Part shown: piece after piece, positions 1-8,185 of the stretch | Layout: each line of letters starts with the position of its first letter | Position numbering within the stretch: position 1 is the first letter of the stretch | Assembly (NCBI GenBank): GCA_036794825.1 | Contig: DAIRGA010000008.1 | Location: 1 to 64,000 of the forward strand | Length of the DNA stretch: 64,000 nt | Origin: RZYY01 sp036794825 | GTDB lineage: Bacteria > Bacteroidota > Bacteroidia > Bacteroidales > 4484-276 | Reading direction: 5' to 3' | The notes under the pieces: generated by a model | What the model saw: only the letters and a program-made list of their open reading frames with translations | What the model was told of the DNA's origin: nothing | The model's database searches: none | Made by a program: the position numbers and the translations under genes

Positions 1-2
1 CC

Positions 3-827
3 GGAACCCAGCAATTGGTAAGCCAGCCGATCACGGTTATTTCTGAGCAGTGGAACACTATCAACCTCACAGCTCCGGTTGCAATCACTGCCGGAATGAC
101 GCTCTATATTGGTTATGAAGTGACCCATGCTGCCGGCGAATTCCCGGCCGGTTGTGATGCCGGTCCTGCAATTGCCAATTTTGGTGACCTGATCAGTTTG
201 AATGGCACCGCATGGACATCTATAGCCATCCAGTATGGCTTGAACTACAACTGGAACATTGCAGGTATTATCGGAGCCGGAACTGACGGAATGACGATTG
301 CTGAGCCAATTGCATTCGCTCCTGCTTCCGGATTGGCTATTGGCTCCCCAATCCGGGGCAATCTTGCTAAGCCTGCCAATCCGGTTTGGGTTAATAACAC
401 AGGGTATCTCCTGGGTTATGAGATCTTTAGAGATGGTTCGGTAATCGCAACCGTTGGTCCTACAATGACAACCTACACTAATACCAACGTGCCAGTTGGG
501 GTGCATGTGTATAAGGTGGGTGCTCAATACACCGAATGTACTTCATGGTCAGCACCGCAGTGGTGCTGTGATGATGTAATAGAAATTCTATTGGAGGATG
601 ACAGGAAGGTTATCTATCCAAACCCAGCTAAAGAACTGGTTAACATTTTGTCAAAAGCTATCAGGGAGGTAACGATCATCAGCCACCTTGGCCAGACGGT
701 TTTCAGCAGCCCGTTCAATAGCGACAATATTCAAATCAACACTACAAACCTCGGAAAAGGTATTTACATCGTTCGAGTTCAAACCGATAAAAAGACTTTC
801 TCCGAAAAACTAATCATACTGGAATAA
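3..827 (+). CDS. Secreted protein with T9SS type A C-terminal sorting domain (5' partial)
   Basis: The reading frame is open to the left edge of the window, so this is the C-terminal part of a longer protein; no start is visible (the TTG at 15 is probably an internal Leu). The last ~80 residues have the T9SS type A sorting domain pattern: a YPNPAKE motif, a hydrophobic strand, a GQTVF turn, a GKGIYIVRV segment and a final short strand before the stop. Such domains direct export across the outer membrane by the type IX system and are removed or anchored there. The upstream part contains beta-rich, Asn/Gly-rich segments resembling a fibronectin-type or jelly-roll module (for example SWSAPQWC). 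The molecular function cannot be assigned from the fragment. Family assignment is established for the tail and inference for the rest. Confidence 0.85.
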   Translation, partial: GTQQLVSQPITVISEQWNTINLTAPVAITAGMTLYIGYEVTHAAGEFPAGCDAGPAIANFGDLISLNGTAWTSIAIQYGLNYNWNIAGIIGAGTDGMTIAEPIAFAPASGLAIGSPIRGNLAKPANPVWVNNTGYLLGYEIFRDGSVIATVGPTMTTYTNTNVPVGVHVYKVGAQYTECTSWSAPQWCCDDVIEILLEDDRKVIYPNPAKELVNILSKAIREVTIISHLGQTVFSSPFNSDNIQINTTNLGKGIYIVRVQTDKKTFSEKLIILE

Positions 828-853
828 ACCTTCCAACAGATAAAAATCAAAGA

Positions 854-993
854 GGCTGCCTCAAAAGTCTGGATTGTACCCGAAATGAGGAAAATCTAAC
901 CAAAAGACTTTTAAAACAGCCTTATTTGATTCATATCATAATGACAATCAGGACTGTAACAGCCTATATCCGAAGGCGTAAAGTCCTGATTGT
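854..993. repeat. Two inverted-repeat pairs in an intergenic region, possible mobile-element remnant
   Basis: Between the T9SS gene and the convergent oxidoreductase gene lie two nearby hairpin-forming pairs. The first is imperfect: ggctgcctcaaaagtc at 854-869 against gacttttaaaacagcc at 906-921, 13 of 16 positions pairing. The second is a perfect 12-bp pair: acaatcaggact at 944-955 and agtcctgattgt at 982-993, with a 26-nt spacer. No coding sequence of a transposase is present. The first pair resembles terminal inverted repeats of small Bacteroidota insertion elements, but this is inference; transcription termination is the alternative. Confidence 0.5.
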
Positions 994-1070
994 GGTTTGA
1001 CGCTTTGCCCGTTTCTCTGCGTAAGACTGAGGAGATTACATCTAAAAATTGCTCCTTGTGGCTTTTACGA

Positions 1071-2075
1071 TCAGGCATCACATTTGAAAAGCACCTTTCC
1101 GCCCGACATGTTGGAGATGTAACTCCGCAAGCCTTCGTAAAAATTCTCCAGCGGGTAAACCTGCTGGATTTTTGTTTCGAGCTTCTTCTGAATAAAGAGT
1201 TGCTGGATTTCCTGAGAGATGTGGCTCAATTCGTTTTCTGACAAGTCGTTCATCCAGTCGCCGAGGTTGAAGCCCCAGAGGATTTTATTGTTAAAAATGA
1301 TCTCGAGGGGATCAATTTGCCCAACGGGAGCACCTGACAGGCCGCCATACAAAATCACTTCAGACCCTGCTGGCATGGCATTCAGTAATTTACCGGTCAG
1401 TTCTCCGCCAACGGCATCCAGAGCAGCAGTGGCATTCAGGTCGTTGGCCATTTGTTTCAAATCGGTTGCAAAGTTTTCATGGTTGATGTTAAGGACATGA
1501 TGCTGACCTTCAATTTTCAGGGCATCAACATGTGTGTCCTTTCGCACCAAGTTGATCACTTTCAGGTTGTGTTCTTTAGCAAAAAAACGGATAAACTGAC
1601 CGATTTGGCCCATGGCCGCCGACTGGATCATAGCTTCGTGCCCATTATTCATAACATGGTCGAACATCCCCCGGGCTGTAAAGGGATTGACAAACAAACA
1701 GGCTGCTTGTTCTCGTGGGAGATTTTCATCAACCAATATACAGTTATTTACATCAACAACAGTAAACTCGGCCCATGTGCCATTTTCATCCTGAGAGAAA
1801 AAACTGACCCGACGGTTTAGTAAAGCCGGATCAACCCCTTTACCAGTTTCAATAATCTTTCCGGTCCCCTCGAAGCCTGGTATGGCCGGTAATATCCGGC
1901 TGATATTGTAACCGCCACGAAGAAAGGCTATATCGGATGGATTTACAGGTGCGAGGTCAATTTTGATCAGAACCTCCCCTTCGCCGGGTTTTAGCATTGG
2001 CAGATCAACGATTTTCATGCCCTGCATGGCGCGAATCAGGTTCGGATTGTAAGATGCGATGGTTAATGCTTTCAT
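1071..2075 (-). CDS. Zinc-independent MDR-family oxidoreductase (quinone/enoyl reductase type)
   Basis: This 334-residue protein has the medium-chain dehydrogenase/reductase layout: an N-terminal GroES-like domain with NPSD at 45-48 and GFEGTG at 67-72, then a Rossmann domain with a glycine-rich turn (AAMGQIGQ, about 153-160) and a C-terminal YGGLSG segment. The Cys and His residues that bind catalytic zinc in alcohol dehydrogenases are not seen, so it belongs with the quinone oxidoreductase/2-enoyl thioester reductase branch; the substrate is not known. The start is placed at 2075 (MKALTIASYN, typical of the family) rather than at the upstream ATG at 2195, because the extra 40 residues are Lys/Asn-rich and follow directly on a terminator for the upstream gene. 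Co-directional with the DHOD-like gene but separated by that terminator. Confidence 0.85.
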   Translation of the reverse strand: MKALTIASYNPNLIRAMQGMKIVDLPMLKPGEGEVLIKIDLAPVNPSDIAFLRGGYNISRILPAIPGFEGTGKIIETGKGVDPALLNRRVSFFSQDENGTWAEFTVVDVNNCILVDENLPREQAACLFVNPFTARGMFDHVMNNGHEAMIQSAAMGQIGQFIRFFAKEHNLKVINLVRKDTHVDALKIEGQHHVLNINHENFATDLKQMANDLNATAALDAVGGELTGKLLNAMPAGSEVILYGGLSGAPVGQIDPLEIIFNNKILWGFNLGDWMNDLSENELSHISQEIQQLFIQKKLETKIQQVYPLENFYEGLRSYISNMSGGKVLFKCDA

Positions 2076-2195
2076 TGTAAAGTGATTGGTTTGGTTATTC
2101 TGGTTAATATTCCTGCATTTCTTTTTTGCACAGCTAATCTTGCTTGCCCTAATATTGGGTTTGTCTGAAATCCATTTTAGTTTCTCGTTTATCAA

Positions 2196-2228
2196 TAAAA
2201 AACCGCCCTGAAATCACTCCCGGACGGT
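2196..2228 (-). terminator. Intrinsic terminator after the DHOD-like gene
   Basis: On the minus strand the sequence forms a stem ACCG-x-CC / GG-x-CGGT and runs directly into TTTTTTAT. It lies 25 nt past the stop of the DHOD-like gene and upstream of the MDR gene, which therefore probably has its own promoter. Confidence 0.65.
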
Positions 2229-2252
2229 CTTAAAACTTCGCTGAAAAAGTCT

Positions 2253-3266
2253 TTATCTTACAGGATACTTCTTGAATATCTCGTTGGATTTCATGATGAT
2301 ATCCACATATTGCGAACGCTTGAATGCAAAAGGATCATTGAGTCTTTTTGCCGAAATCTTTCCTTTGAAGTCGTTAATTGACTGGTACTTTTTGGTTTCC
2401 ATCCAGATGTTCAGGTCATTGATCATATTGCTGATCTGGCCGATACCATTTTTGTACAGCGTTGTAACTACCTGAACAGCAGAGGCTCCTGACAGCAGAA
2501 GCTGAATCATGTCAGATCCTTTAAGGATGCCGTTGTTAGCACAGATATCGGCTTTTATCTCGCCGTAGAGTGCACCGGTGAATCGGAGTGCCAGCCTGTG
2601 ATCGCCTTCGTTACTGAGATACCAGGGAAAAACCAGTTCTTCTCTTTCGATGTCAATATCGGGTTGGAATATCCGGTTGAAAAGCACGAAGCCATCAACT
2701 CCGGTTTCGTCCATTCGGGCAATTACATTCTTTGGGTTGGTGTAAAACGGGCTAAGCTTCACACTAACAGGGATTTTCACGCTTTGTTTCACTTTTTTGA
2801 GTACGGCAATCTGCTGGTCGGTGATGTCCTTACCGGCTTTTTTTACATCCTTTGGAGTGTGATAAAAGTTCAGTTCAAGCGCTGCAACACCTGTTTCAGC
2901 CAGTTTTTCAGCATATTCGGTCCAGGTTACATCATAAAGGCAGTTAAGACTGGCTATCACCGGGATAGAAACTTTTTCCACCGCCTTCCTGAGGTTGAGC
3001 AGATGTTGTTCGGGTCCTGCGTGTTGTATTCTTGGGAAGAGTGAAACCATTTCGGCATGACGTTCATTGTATTCTTCCAACTGATCGTCGTGCTGCATTC
3101 TTTCGAGCTGAATCTGCTCCTCGAAAAGGGATTTGTAAACGATTGCGGCAGCGCCGGCGTCTTCTAATTTCTGCAGGGTATTCAGGTCGGTAACAAGGTT
3201 GGATGCACCAACGATTAATGGGTTCTTAAGCTTAAGTCCGAGGTAGGTTGTTGATAAGTCGGCCAT
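2253..3266 (-). CDS. Dihydroorotate dehydrogenase-like FMN protein
   Basis: 337 residues with the FMN-binding TIM-barrel pattern of the dihydroorotate dehydrogenase/PreA group: the N-terminal GLKLKNPLIVGAS strand, PVIASLNC at about residue 101, PVSVKLSPFY near 180, a DGFVLFNR segment, and a C-terminal SGASAVQVVTTLY phosphate-binding region. It lacks an electron-transfer partner or ferredoxin domain. In Bacteroidota this stand-alone family is annotated as DHOD-like rather than as PyrD, and no pyrimidine genes neighbour it, so an actual role in pyrimidine synthesis is uncertain. A Bacteroidota -7 element (complement of TATTTTTG) lies at 3314-3321, about 50 nt upstream of the ATG. Followed by an intrinsic terminator. 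Confidence 0.85.
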   Translation of the reverse strand: MADLSTTYLGLKLKNPLIVGASNLVTDLNTLQKLEDAGAAAIVYKSLFEEQIQLERMQHDDQLEEYNERHAEMVSLFPRIQHAGPEQHLLNLRKAVEKVSIPVIASLNCLYDVTWTEYAEKLAETGVAALELNFYHTPKDVKKAGKDITDQQIAVLKKVKQSVKIPVSVKLSPFYTNPKNVIARMDETGVDGFVLFNRIFQPDIDIEREELVFPWYLSNEGDHRLALRFTGALYGEIKADICANNGILKGSDMIQLLLSGASAVQVVTTLYKNGIGQISNMINDLNIWMETKKYQSINDFKGKISAKRLNDPFAFKRSQYVDIIMKSNEIFKKYPVR

Positions 3267-3369
3267 TTTTTCAGTAATTTTATGTTGATGATAATTTTTG
3301 CAAAATGAATGGACAAAAATATAAAAAAACGAATGTGTGAGATTTTCAGGTTGAGAAGTAGCGAGTTAT

Positions 3370-5541
3370 TTATGCTTGATTACCGGTGGGAAATGTCAGG
3401 ACAAATGTTGATCCTTTGCCAGGGTTGCTACTTACCGAAATTTCGGCTTTGTTCATCATAATGAATTCATTAACAAGCAATAAACCTAATCCGGAACCCA
3501 TTTCATTGTCGGTGCCTCTGGTGCTGCTCTTTTTTGGCAGAAAAATCCCCCTCAGGGTTTGTTCGTCCATTCCAATGCCCGTATCAGTAATACTGATTTT
3601 TACGTTGGAATTTTCCCGGATTGCTTCCAGAGTGATTTTCCCCCCATGCTCAGTGAATTTTATCGAATTATTGACGATGTTTCGGATGCAAATTTTGAAA
3701 TGGGCAGGGTCAGCCCAAATTTCAATTCCATGGGGAATGGAATTGATGATCTGAATGTTTTTTTTCATCGCCCTGCTTGCCAGGAAATCCAGTTCCGCAT
3801 TAACGAGGTCAGAAATCTCGTTCATTTTTGGCCAGTATTCGATCTGACCACGCTGAGCCATTGCCCATTGAAGCAGGTTTTCGAGCAGGCTGAAAGTGTT
3901 ATTGCTCTGATTGTAAAGGGCCTCAAGAATTGCCTTCTTTTCATCATCACTGAAGGTGTCAAAATCTTCCATCAGAATTTGCAAATGGCCCAGCAAAGCG
4001 TTGAAAGGTGAGCGGAGGTCGTGAGCTACAATAGAAAAAAGTTTGTCTTTCGTGGCATTGGTTTCTTCCAGCTGCTGATTTTGTTGCGAGATTTTCTCAT
4101 ATAATTCATTTAGGTGCTGGTTCGCTTTTGATATCTTTTCTCTACTCTTGAAAATCAAAAAAATGAGTGCCCACATCAAAAGTACAATGATGATAAAAGC
4201 AATCACAGTAATGCGCTGAATCTTAATTATCCGTGCTTTTGTTGAATTTTCGATGCGTAGCTGATCGTTTTCCAATTCCTTTTTCTCCGATTCGTAACGG
4301 GTCTGCATTTCTTCGATATGATTTTTATTGGCCAGTTGATCCAGGCTGTCGGTGATCGAAGTAAATTTCTTGTAAAATGCCAGTGATTGCTGGTAATCCC
4401 CCAGCTTTTCAAAAGCACGGGATAGCTTAAAGAATGAATCGCTGACGACTACGGTTTCGTTGTAAAGGGTCGCCATTTCGAGAGCCTCCTCAAAATAACC
4501 GATAGCTTTACGGTATTCTTGCTGGTTAAGATGGATTTCACCTATGTAATTGAGGTTGGACATAATTCCATAGAAGAAACCATACTCTCGGCAAAGTTGC
4601 AATGACTCCTGAAAGTATTGCATGGCCTCGATGTAGTTTTCCTGATCCAAATAAACAGAACCCAGGTTAGAAAGCGCCCTGGCCTGGTCAATCAGGAAAT
4701 TGTTTTCTCTGGCCAGTTTCAGCGATTTTTGATAGTATTCCATGGCCAGATCATTTTGGTTTAATTCATGGTAACTGATACCAAGATTGCCATAATTCTG
4801 GCTCAGGTGAAACAGGTTATTGAGTTTTGTGTTGATTTCAATGGCCCTCAGCGTGTATTCAATTGCCCGCTGATGATCGCCCATTGACTGATTTAACTGG
4901 CCGATATTATTCAGGATAATAGCTATTTGGACGAACTTTCCTTTTTTTTCGTAGTATTCAAGCGTTTTGAGCATATAATCGAAGGCAATCTGAAAATGTC
5001 CCTTATTACTGGCCAGCGTTCCCAGATTACCCCACAATGCAGCAATGGAAACCGAATCTTGCGTAAAAATGGCATATTTTAGGGCAAGGTCCCAGAAATA
5101 CTCCGCGCTGTCGCTGTTGATTTTGTTCGAGTAGGAAGAGCCAAGCAAATTGTAAAGCCTGATCAAATACTTCAGGCTGTCATCTCCCAAATCAATATCA
5201 TGGGTTTTTTTTGCAAAGAATAAAGCCGAGTCAAATTGCCCCAGATAGTTGTAGTCGTATCCAATGGAAATCAAACACTTAAAAGTGAGGAGCGGATCAT
5301 CCAACTGCCTGGCCAGTTGCCATGCTTCTTTACCGTAAACAACCGCTTCGGCAGGGTTTTGCCTTGAGAGTTTATCGGACAATCTGATTAGGTAATTCAC
5401 CCGTGTTTTTGGTGATGTTTCATTCCTGACAAGTTCTTTAAGTATTGGAATGGAATCCACTTCATCTGCGCTTGTTATGGGTGTGATCAAAACGAAAACG
5501 ATAAAAAGTGCAATGAGACCAAGACCGGGAGAGTTTTTCAT
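3370..5541 (-). CDS. TPR-repeat sensor histidine kinase
   Basis: 723 residues. Order: N-terminal signal peptide or membrane segment (about 8-25), a long periplasmic block of tetratricopeptide repeats (about 60-400, recurring LGxxYxxxxxYxxAxxY patterns), a coiled coil, one transmembrane helix (about 443-463), a second coiled coil, then the kinase: HisKA with phospho-acceptor H507 in HDLRSPFN, and HATPase_c with the N box NIVNNSIKF, G1 box DTGIGM and G2 box GSGLGLLL. This is the common Bacteroidota design in which TPRs sense an unknown periplasmic signal. No response regulator is adjacent, so it is an orphan kinase by position. A close paralogue of the same length lies directly upstream on the same strand. 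The -7 element complement of TACCTTTG is at 5615-5622. Confidence 0.93.
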   Translation of the reverse strand: MKNSPGLGLIALFIVFVLITPITSADEVDSIPILKELVRNETSPKTRVNYLIRLSDKLSRQNPAEAVVYGKEAWQLARQLDDPLLTFKCLISIGYDYNYLGQFDSALFFAKKTHDIDLGDDSLKYLIRLYNLLGSSYSNKINSDSAEYFWDLALKYAIFTQDSVSIAALWGNLGTLASNKGHFQIAFDYMLKTLEYYEKKGKFVQIAIILNNIGQLNQSMGDHQRAIEYTLRAIEINTKLNNLFHLSQNYGNLGISYHELNQNDLAMEYYQKSLKLARENNFLIDQARALSNLGSVYLDQENYIEAMQYFQESLQLCREYGFFYGIMSNLNYIGEIHLNQQEYRKAIGYFEEALEMATLYNETVVVSDSFFKLSRAFEKLGDYQQSLAFYKKFTSITDSLDQLANKNHIEEMQTRYESEKKELENDQLRIENSTKARIIKIQRITVIAFIIIVLLMWALIFLIFKSREKISKANQHLNELYEKISQQNQQLEETNATKDKLFSIVAHDLRSPFNALLGHLQILMEDFDTFSDDEKKAILEALYNQSNNTFSLLENLLQWAMAQRGQIEYWPKMNEISDLVNAELDFLASRAMKKNIQIINSIPHGIEIWADPAHFKICIRNIVNNSIKFTEHGGKITLEAIRENSNVKISITDTGIGMDEQTLRGIFLPKKSSTRGTDNEMGSGLGLLLVNEFIMMNKAEISVSSNPGKGSTFVLTFPTGNQA

Positions 5542-5690
5542 GAAACCAGAGTTTGTATATGTTTCAGGCGCCTAATCAATAAAAAATCTGCAATTACTTT
5601 CATCTAAATTTCAGCAAAGGTAAGAAAATTGGCTTTTTGATAGTGTTGAATATTCGGGTACTGGGATGTAAATGTTGGTTAATCCAAATA

Positions 5691-7859
5691 TCAGCTTGCC
5701 TGCGTTGGGAATATGAGCGTGAATGTTGTGCCATTTCCCGGTGCGCTTGCTACCTGGATTTCTCCTTTGTTTATCGCAATGAACTCTTTTACAAGCAAAA
5801 GCCCAAGTCCGGTGCCCAGTTCCTTGTTCGTTCCCTGCTTACTTTTCTTGTTGGGCAAAAAAAGGGTTTTGATGGTCTTATCGTCCATTCCGATGCCATT
5901 GTCGGTAATGAAAATTTTCAATCTCCCATTTTCAGATTCTGTTGAAATAGAAATTTTTCCTTCCTGGTAGGTGTACTTGATGGCATTATTGAGGATGTTT
6001 CTGATACAGATTCTGAAATGATCAGGGTCAGCCCAAACCATCAGGTTATGCATAATTTGATTTTCGACGGTGATTTTCTTATTTTGTAATCTTTCCGTCA
6101 TAATGCTCAGCTCGGATTCAATCATGGCGCGGATTTCAGAGTTTACCGGATTGTACTGGATCTGGCCTCTTTGTGCCCTTGCCCATTGTAGTAGGTTTTC
6201 GAGCATGCTGTAGGTGTTGTTGCTCTGTTGATAAAGTGCCCCGAGAATTTCCTTTTTTTCAGTATTGCTAAAGTATTCGAACTCTTCCGTGAATAACTTC
6301 AGATATCCCAGCAAACCGTTGAACGGCGACTTCAGATCGTGGGCAATGATTGAAAAAAGTTTGTCCTTTGTCGCGTTGGTCTCTTCCAGCGCTTTGTTTT
6401 GCTCTGTTGTTCTGTCGTTTAATATACTAAGCTGACGGTTAATCCTGGAGATCTGTCGCTTTCTTATGAAAACTGTGTAAGCTAAGGATGCCAGCAAAAT
6501 TACAACGGCAATAAAAGCTGCAACAGTAATCCACTGAATTTTAATGATGCGCTTCTTTGCTTCGTTTTCAATCCGAAGCCGTTCATTTTCCATTTCTTTT
6601 TTATCGCTTTCGTAGCGTGTCTGTAATTCGATTACCTGCTTTTTATTTGCAATTTCATTCAAACTATCATTAAGAGAGGCGTATTTTTTCCAGAAGAACA
6701 GGGATTGATTGTAATCATTAAGTTTCTCATGGGTTTCCGACAGTTTTTGGTATGTTTTTAACAAAAAGGGCATATCATCATGTCTTATGGCAAGATCGCA
6801 GGCTTTTTGGTAGTGTTCGAGTGCACTGAATGGGCTACCGGTAATTAAATGTACATCCCCAATGTTTAAGTTATTGCTCATGATACCGTAGATCAGGTTG
6901 TTGTCTTCAGAGATTTTCAGCGATTGTTCGAAGTAATCCAATGCCTCACCGTATTTTTCCTGATCGAAGAAAACCAACCCCAGATTATTAAACGCTCTTG
7001 CCTGATCGGTGATAAAATTATGTTCCCTGGCCATATCCAGAGATTTCTGATGGAATTCGACGGCCTTTCCGTAATCCTTTAATCGGTAGTAAATATTGCC
7101 AAGATTTCCATAGTTCTGACTGATATTGTAAAGATTATTCAGCCTTTTGTTGATCTCCAGCGCCCTGGAAGTATATTGGATTGCTCGTTGAAAATCCCCC
7201 ATGGATAGATTTATCTGTCCGATATTGTTGAGCGTAATGGCCAGGTTCTCCTGTTCTCCGGCTTTTTCATAATACCCGAGTGCTTTATGGTAATATTCTA
7301 AAGCGGTCTGCAGGCTTCCCCGAAACTGGTAAAGCGATCCTAAATTAATGTACAAAGCTGCCTGCATTAAGGAATCATTAATTGCCGTTCCATAATTGAT
7401 CGCTTTTTTCAAATAGATTTCAGCACTGTCGTTCTGCATCAGACCTCTATAGGACGCACCCTTGAGGTTGTTCGTTTTGAGCAATAATTCAAGTGAATCC
7501 TTGCCAGGTTTCAGATTTAAGGTTTTGTTAAGGTAGTGCAAAGAGGAATCATACTGACTGAGGAAATAGTAATTAGCCCCAATGGCAATCAGGCATCTGA
7601 AAATCAGATCCTGATCGTTCAATTTTTCTGCAACGTTTAGGCCTGTTTTACCGTAATTCAAACCTTCCTTCGGATTTTGGCGGCTTACCAAACTTGATAA
7701 TTCCAGGTAGTACTCAACTTGCTTATTCACTTCCTTTTCTTTAGCAATAAGATCCTTCAGGATCTGCACCGAATCGGGTTGTGAAGCCCCCGCATCGAAA
7801 GTCAGAAAAACAACGAAAATACAAAAAACCTGGTACCGGATATGGAAAAACTTTATCAT
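5691..7859 (-). CDS. TPR-repeat sensor histidine kinase, tandem paralogue
   Basis: 722 residues with the same architecture as the gene just downstream: signal peptide, TPR array (about 60-400), transmembrane helix (about 444-464), HisKA with H507 in HDLKSPFN, and HATPase_c with NILNNAIKY, DNGIGM and GTGLGLLL. Phospho-acceptor position and almost all domain borders coincide, so the pair is a tandem duplication; sequence identity looks highest in the kinase half and lower in the TPR half, which would fit divergence of the sensed signal. A -7 element (complement of TATTTTTG) is at 7932-7939, ahead of the start codon. Separate promoters seem present for the two genes because each has its own element and 149 nt separate them. 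Confidence 0.93.
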   Translation of the reverse strand: MIKFFHIRYQVFCIFVVFLTFDAGASQPDSVQILKDLIAKEKEVNKQVEYYLELSSLVSRQNPKEGLNYGKTGLNVAEKLNDQDLIFRCLIAIGANYYFLSQYDSSLHYLNKTLNLKPGKDSLELLLKTNNLKGASYRGLMQNDSAEIYLKKAINYGTAINDSLMQAALYINLGSLYQFRGSLQTALEYYHKALGYYEKAGEQENLAITLNNIGQINLSMGDFQRAIQYTSRALEINKRLNNLYNISQNYGNLGNIYYRLKDYGKAVEFHQKSLDMAREHNFITDQARAFNNLGLVFFDQEKYGEALDYFEQSLKISEDNNLIYGIMSNNLNIGDVHLITGSPFSALEHYQKACDLAIRHDDMPFLLKTYQKLSETHEKLNDYNQSLFFWKKYASLNDSLNEIANKKQVIELQTRYESDKKEMENERLRIENEAKKRIIKIQWITVAAFIAVVILLASLAYTVFIRKRQISRINRQLSILNDRTTEQNKALEETNATKDKLFSIIAHDLKSPFNGLLGYLKLFTEEFEYFSNTEKKEILGALYQQSNNTYSMLENLLQWARAQRGQIQYNPVNSEIRAMIESELSIMTERLQNKKITVENQIMHNLMVWADPDHFRICIRNILNNAIKYTYQEGKISISTESENGRLKIFITDNGIGMDDKTIKTLFLPNKKSKQGTNKELGTGLGLLLVKEFIAINKGEIQVASAPGNGTTFTLIFPTQAS

Positions 7860-8185
7860 ATCTATTGTTAAATGGGATAGTAAATGGAAAAAAATCTGTT
7901 AATCTTCGGGTTTCTTATTTACTAAATGCAGCAAAAATATACTTTTTTATTGAATTATCTGTAAAAGGTTTATCTGTACCGGGCGCTCCTGATTTTTTTT
8001 CTCAAAAAGATTCAGGATTAGCCATTTGCAATAATCAAAGGCTTAATTGAATTGATAATTTAAAGTCAGTTTAAATAGCTGATAATGATTGTCAATCAAT
8101 GGCCAAAAATTTAAGGTTTGTTAAAAAAGAGTAATTTCGTGGCAGTTTTAAACCTCGAATTTTCTTAAGTAAAACTATATCTGAT
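7860..8185. promoter_or_regulatory. Divergent intergenic region between kinase gene and nifJ
   Basis: 326 nt without a gene. It holds the minus-strand -7 element of the kinase gene at 7932-7939 and, toward nifJ, a perfect 13-bp palindrome tgattgtcaatca (6-1-6) at 8086-8098. Further on, TTTG at 8117-8120 and TAATTTCG at 8132-8139 resemble the -33 and -7 elements, but their spacing of 11 nt is too short to be a matched pair, so the nifJ promoter is not firmly located. The palindrome is a candidate operator. Confidence 0.4.

Noticed and set aside
990..1241. 83-codon plus-strand ORF
   Set aside because: Overlaps the 3' end of the MDR oxidoreductase antisense and the inverted-repeat region; no support for translation.
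8117..8139. TTTG and TAATTTCG as nifJ promoter
   Set aside because: Spacing of 11 nt is far from the 18-20 nt seen at the other promoters in this window, and the -7 element has a mismatch.
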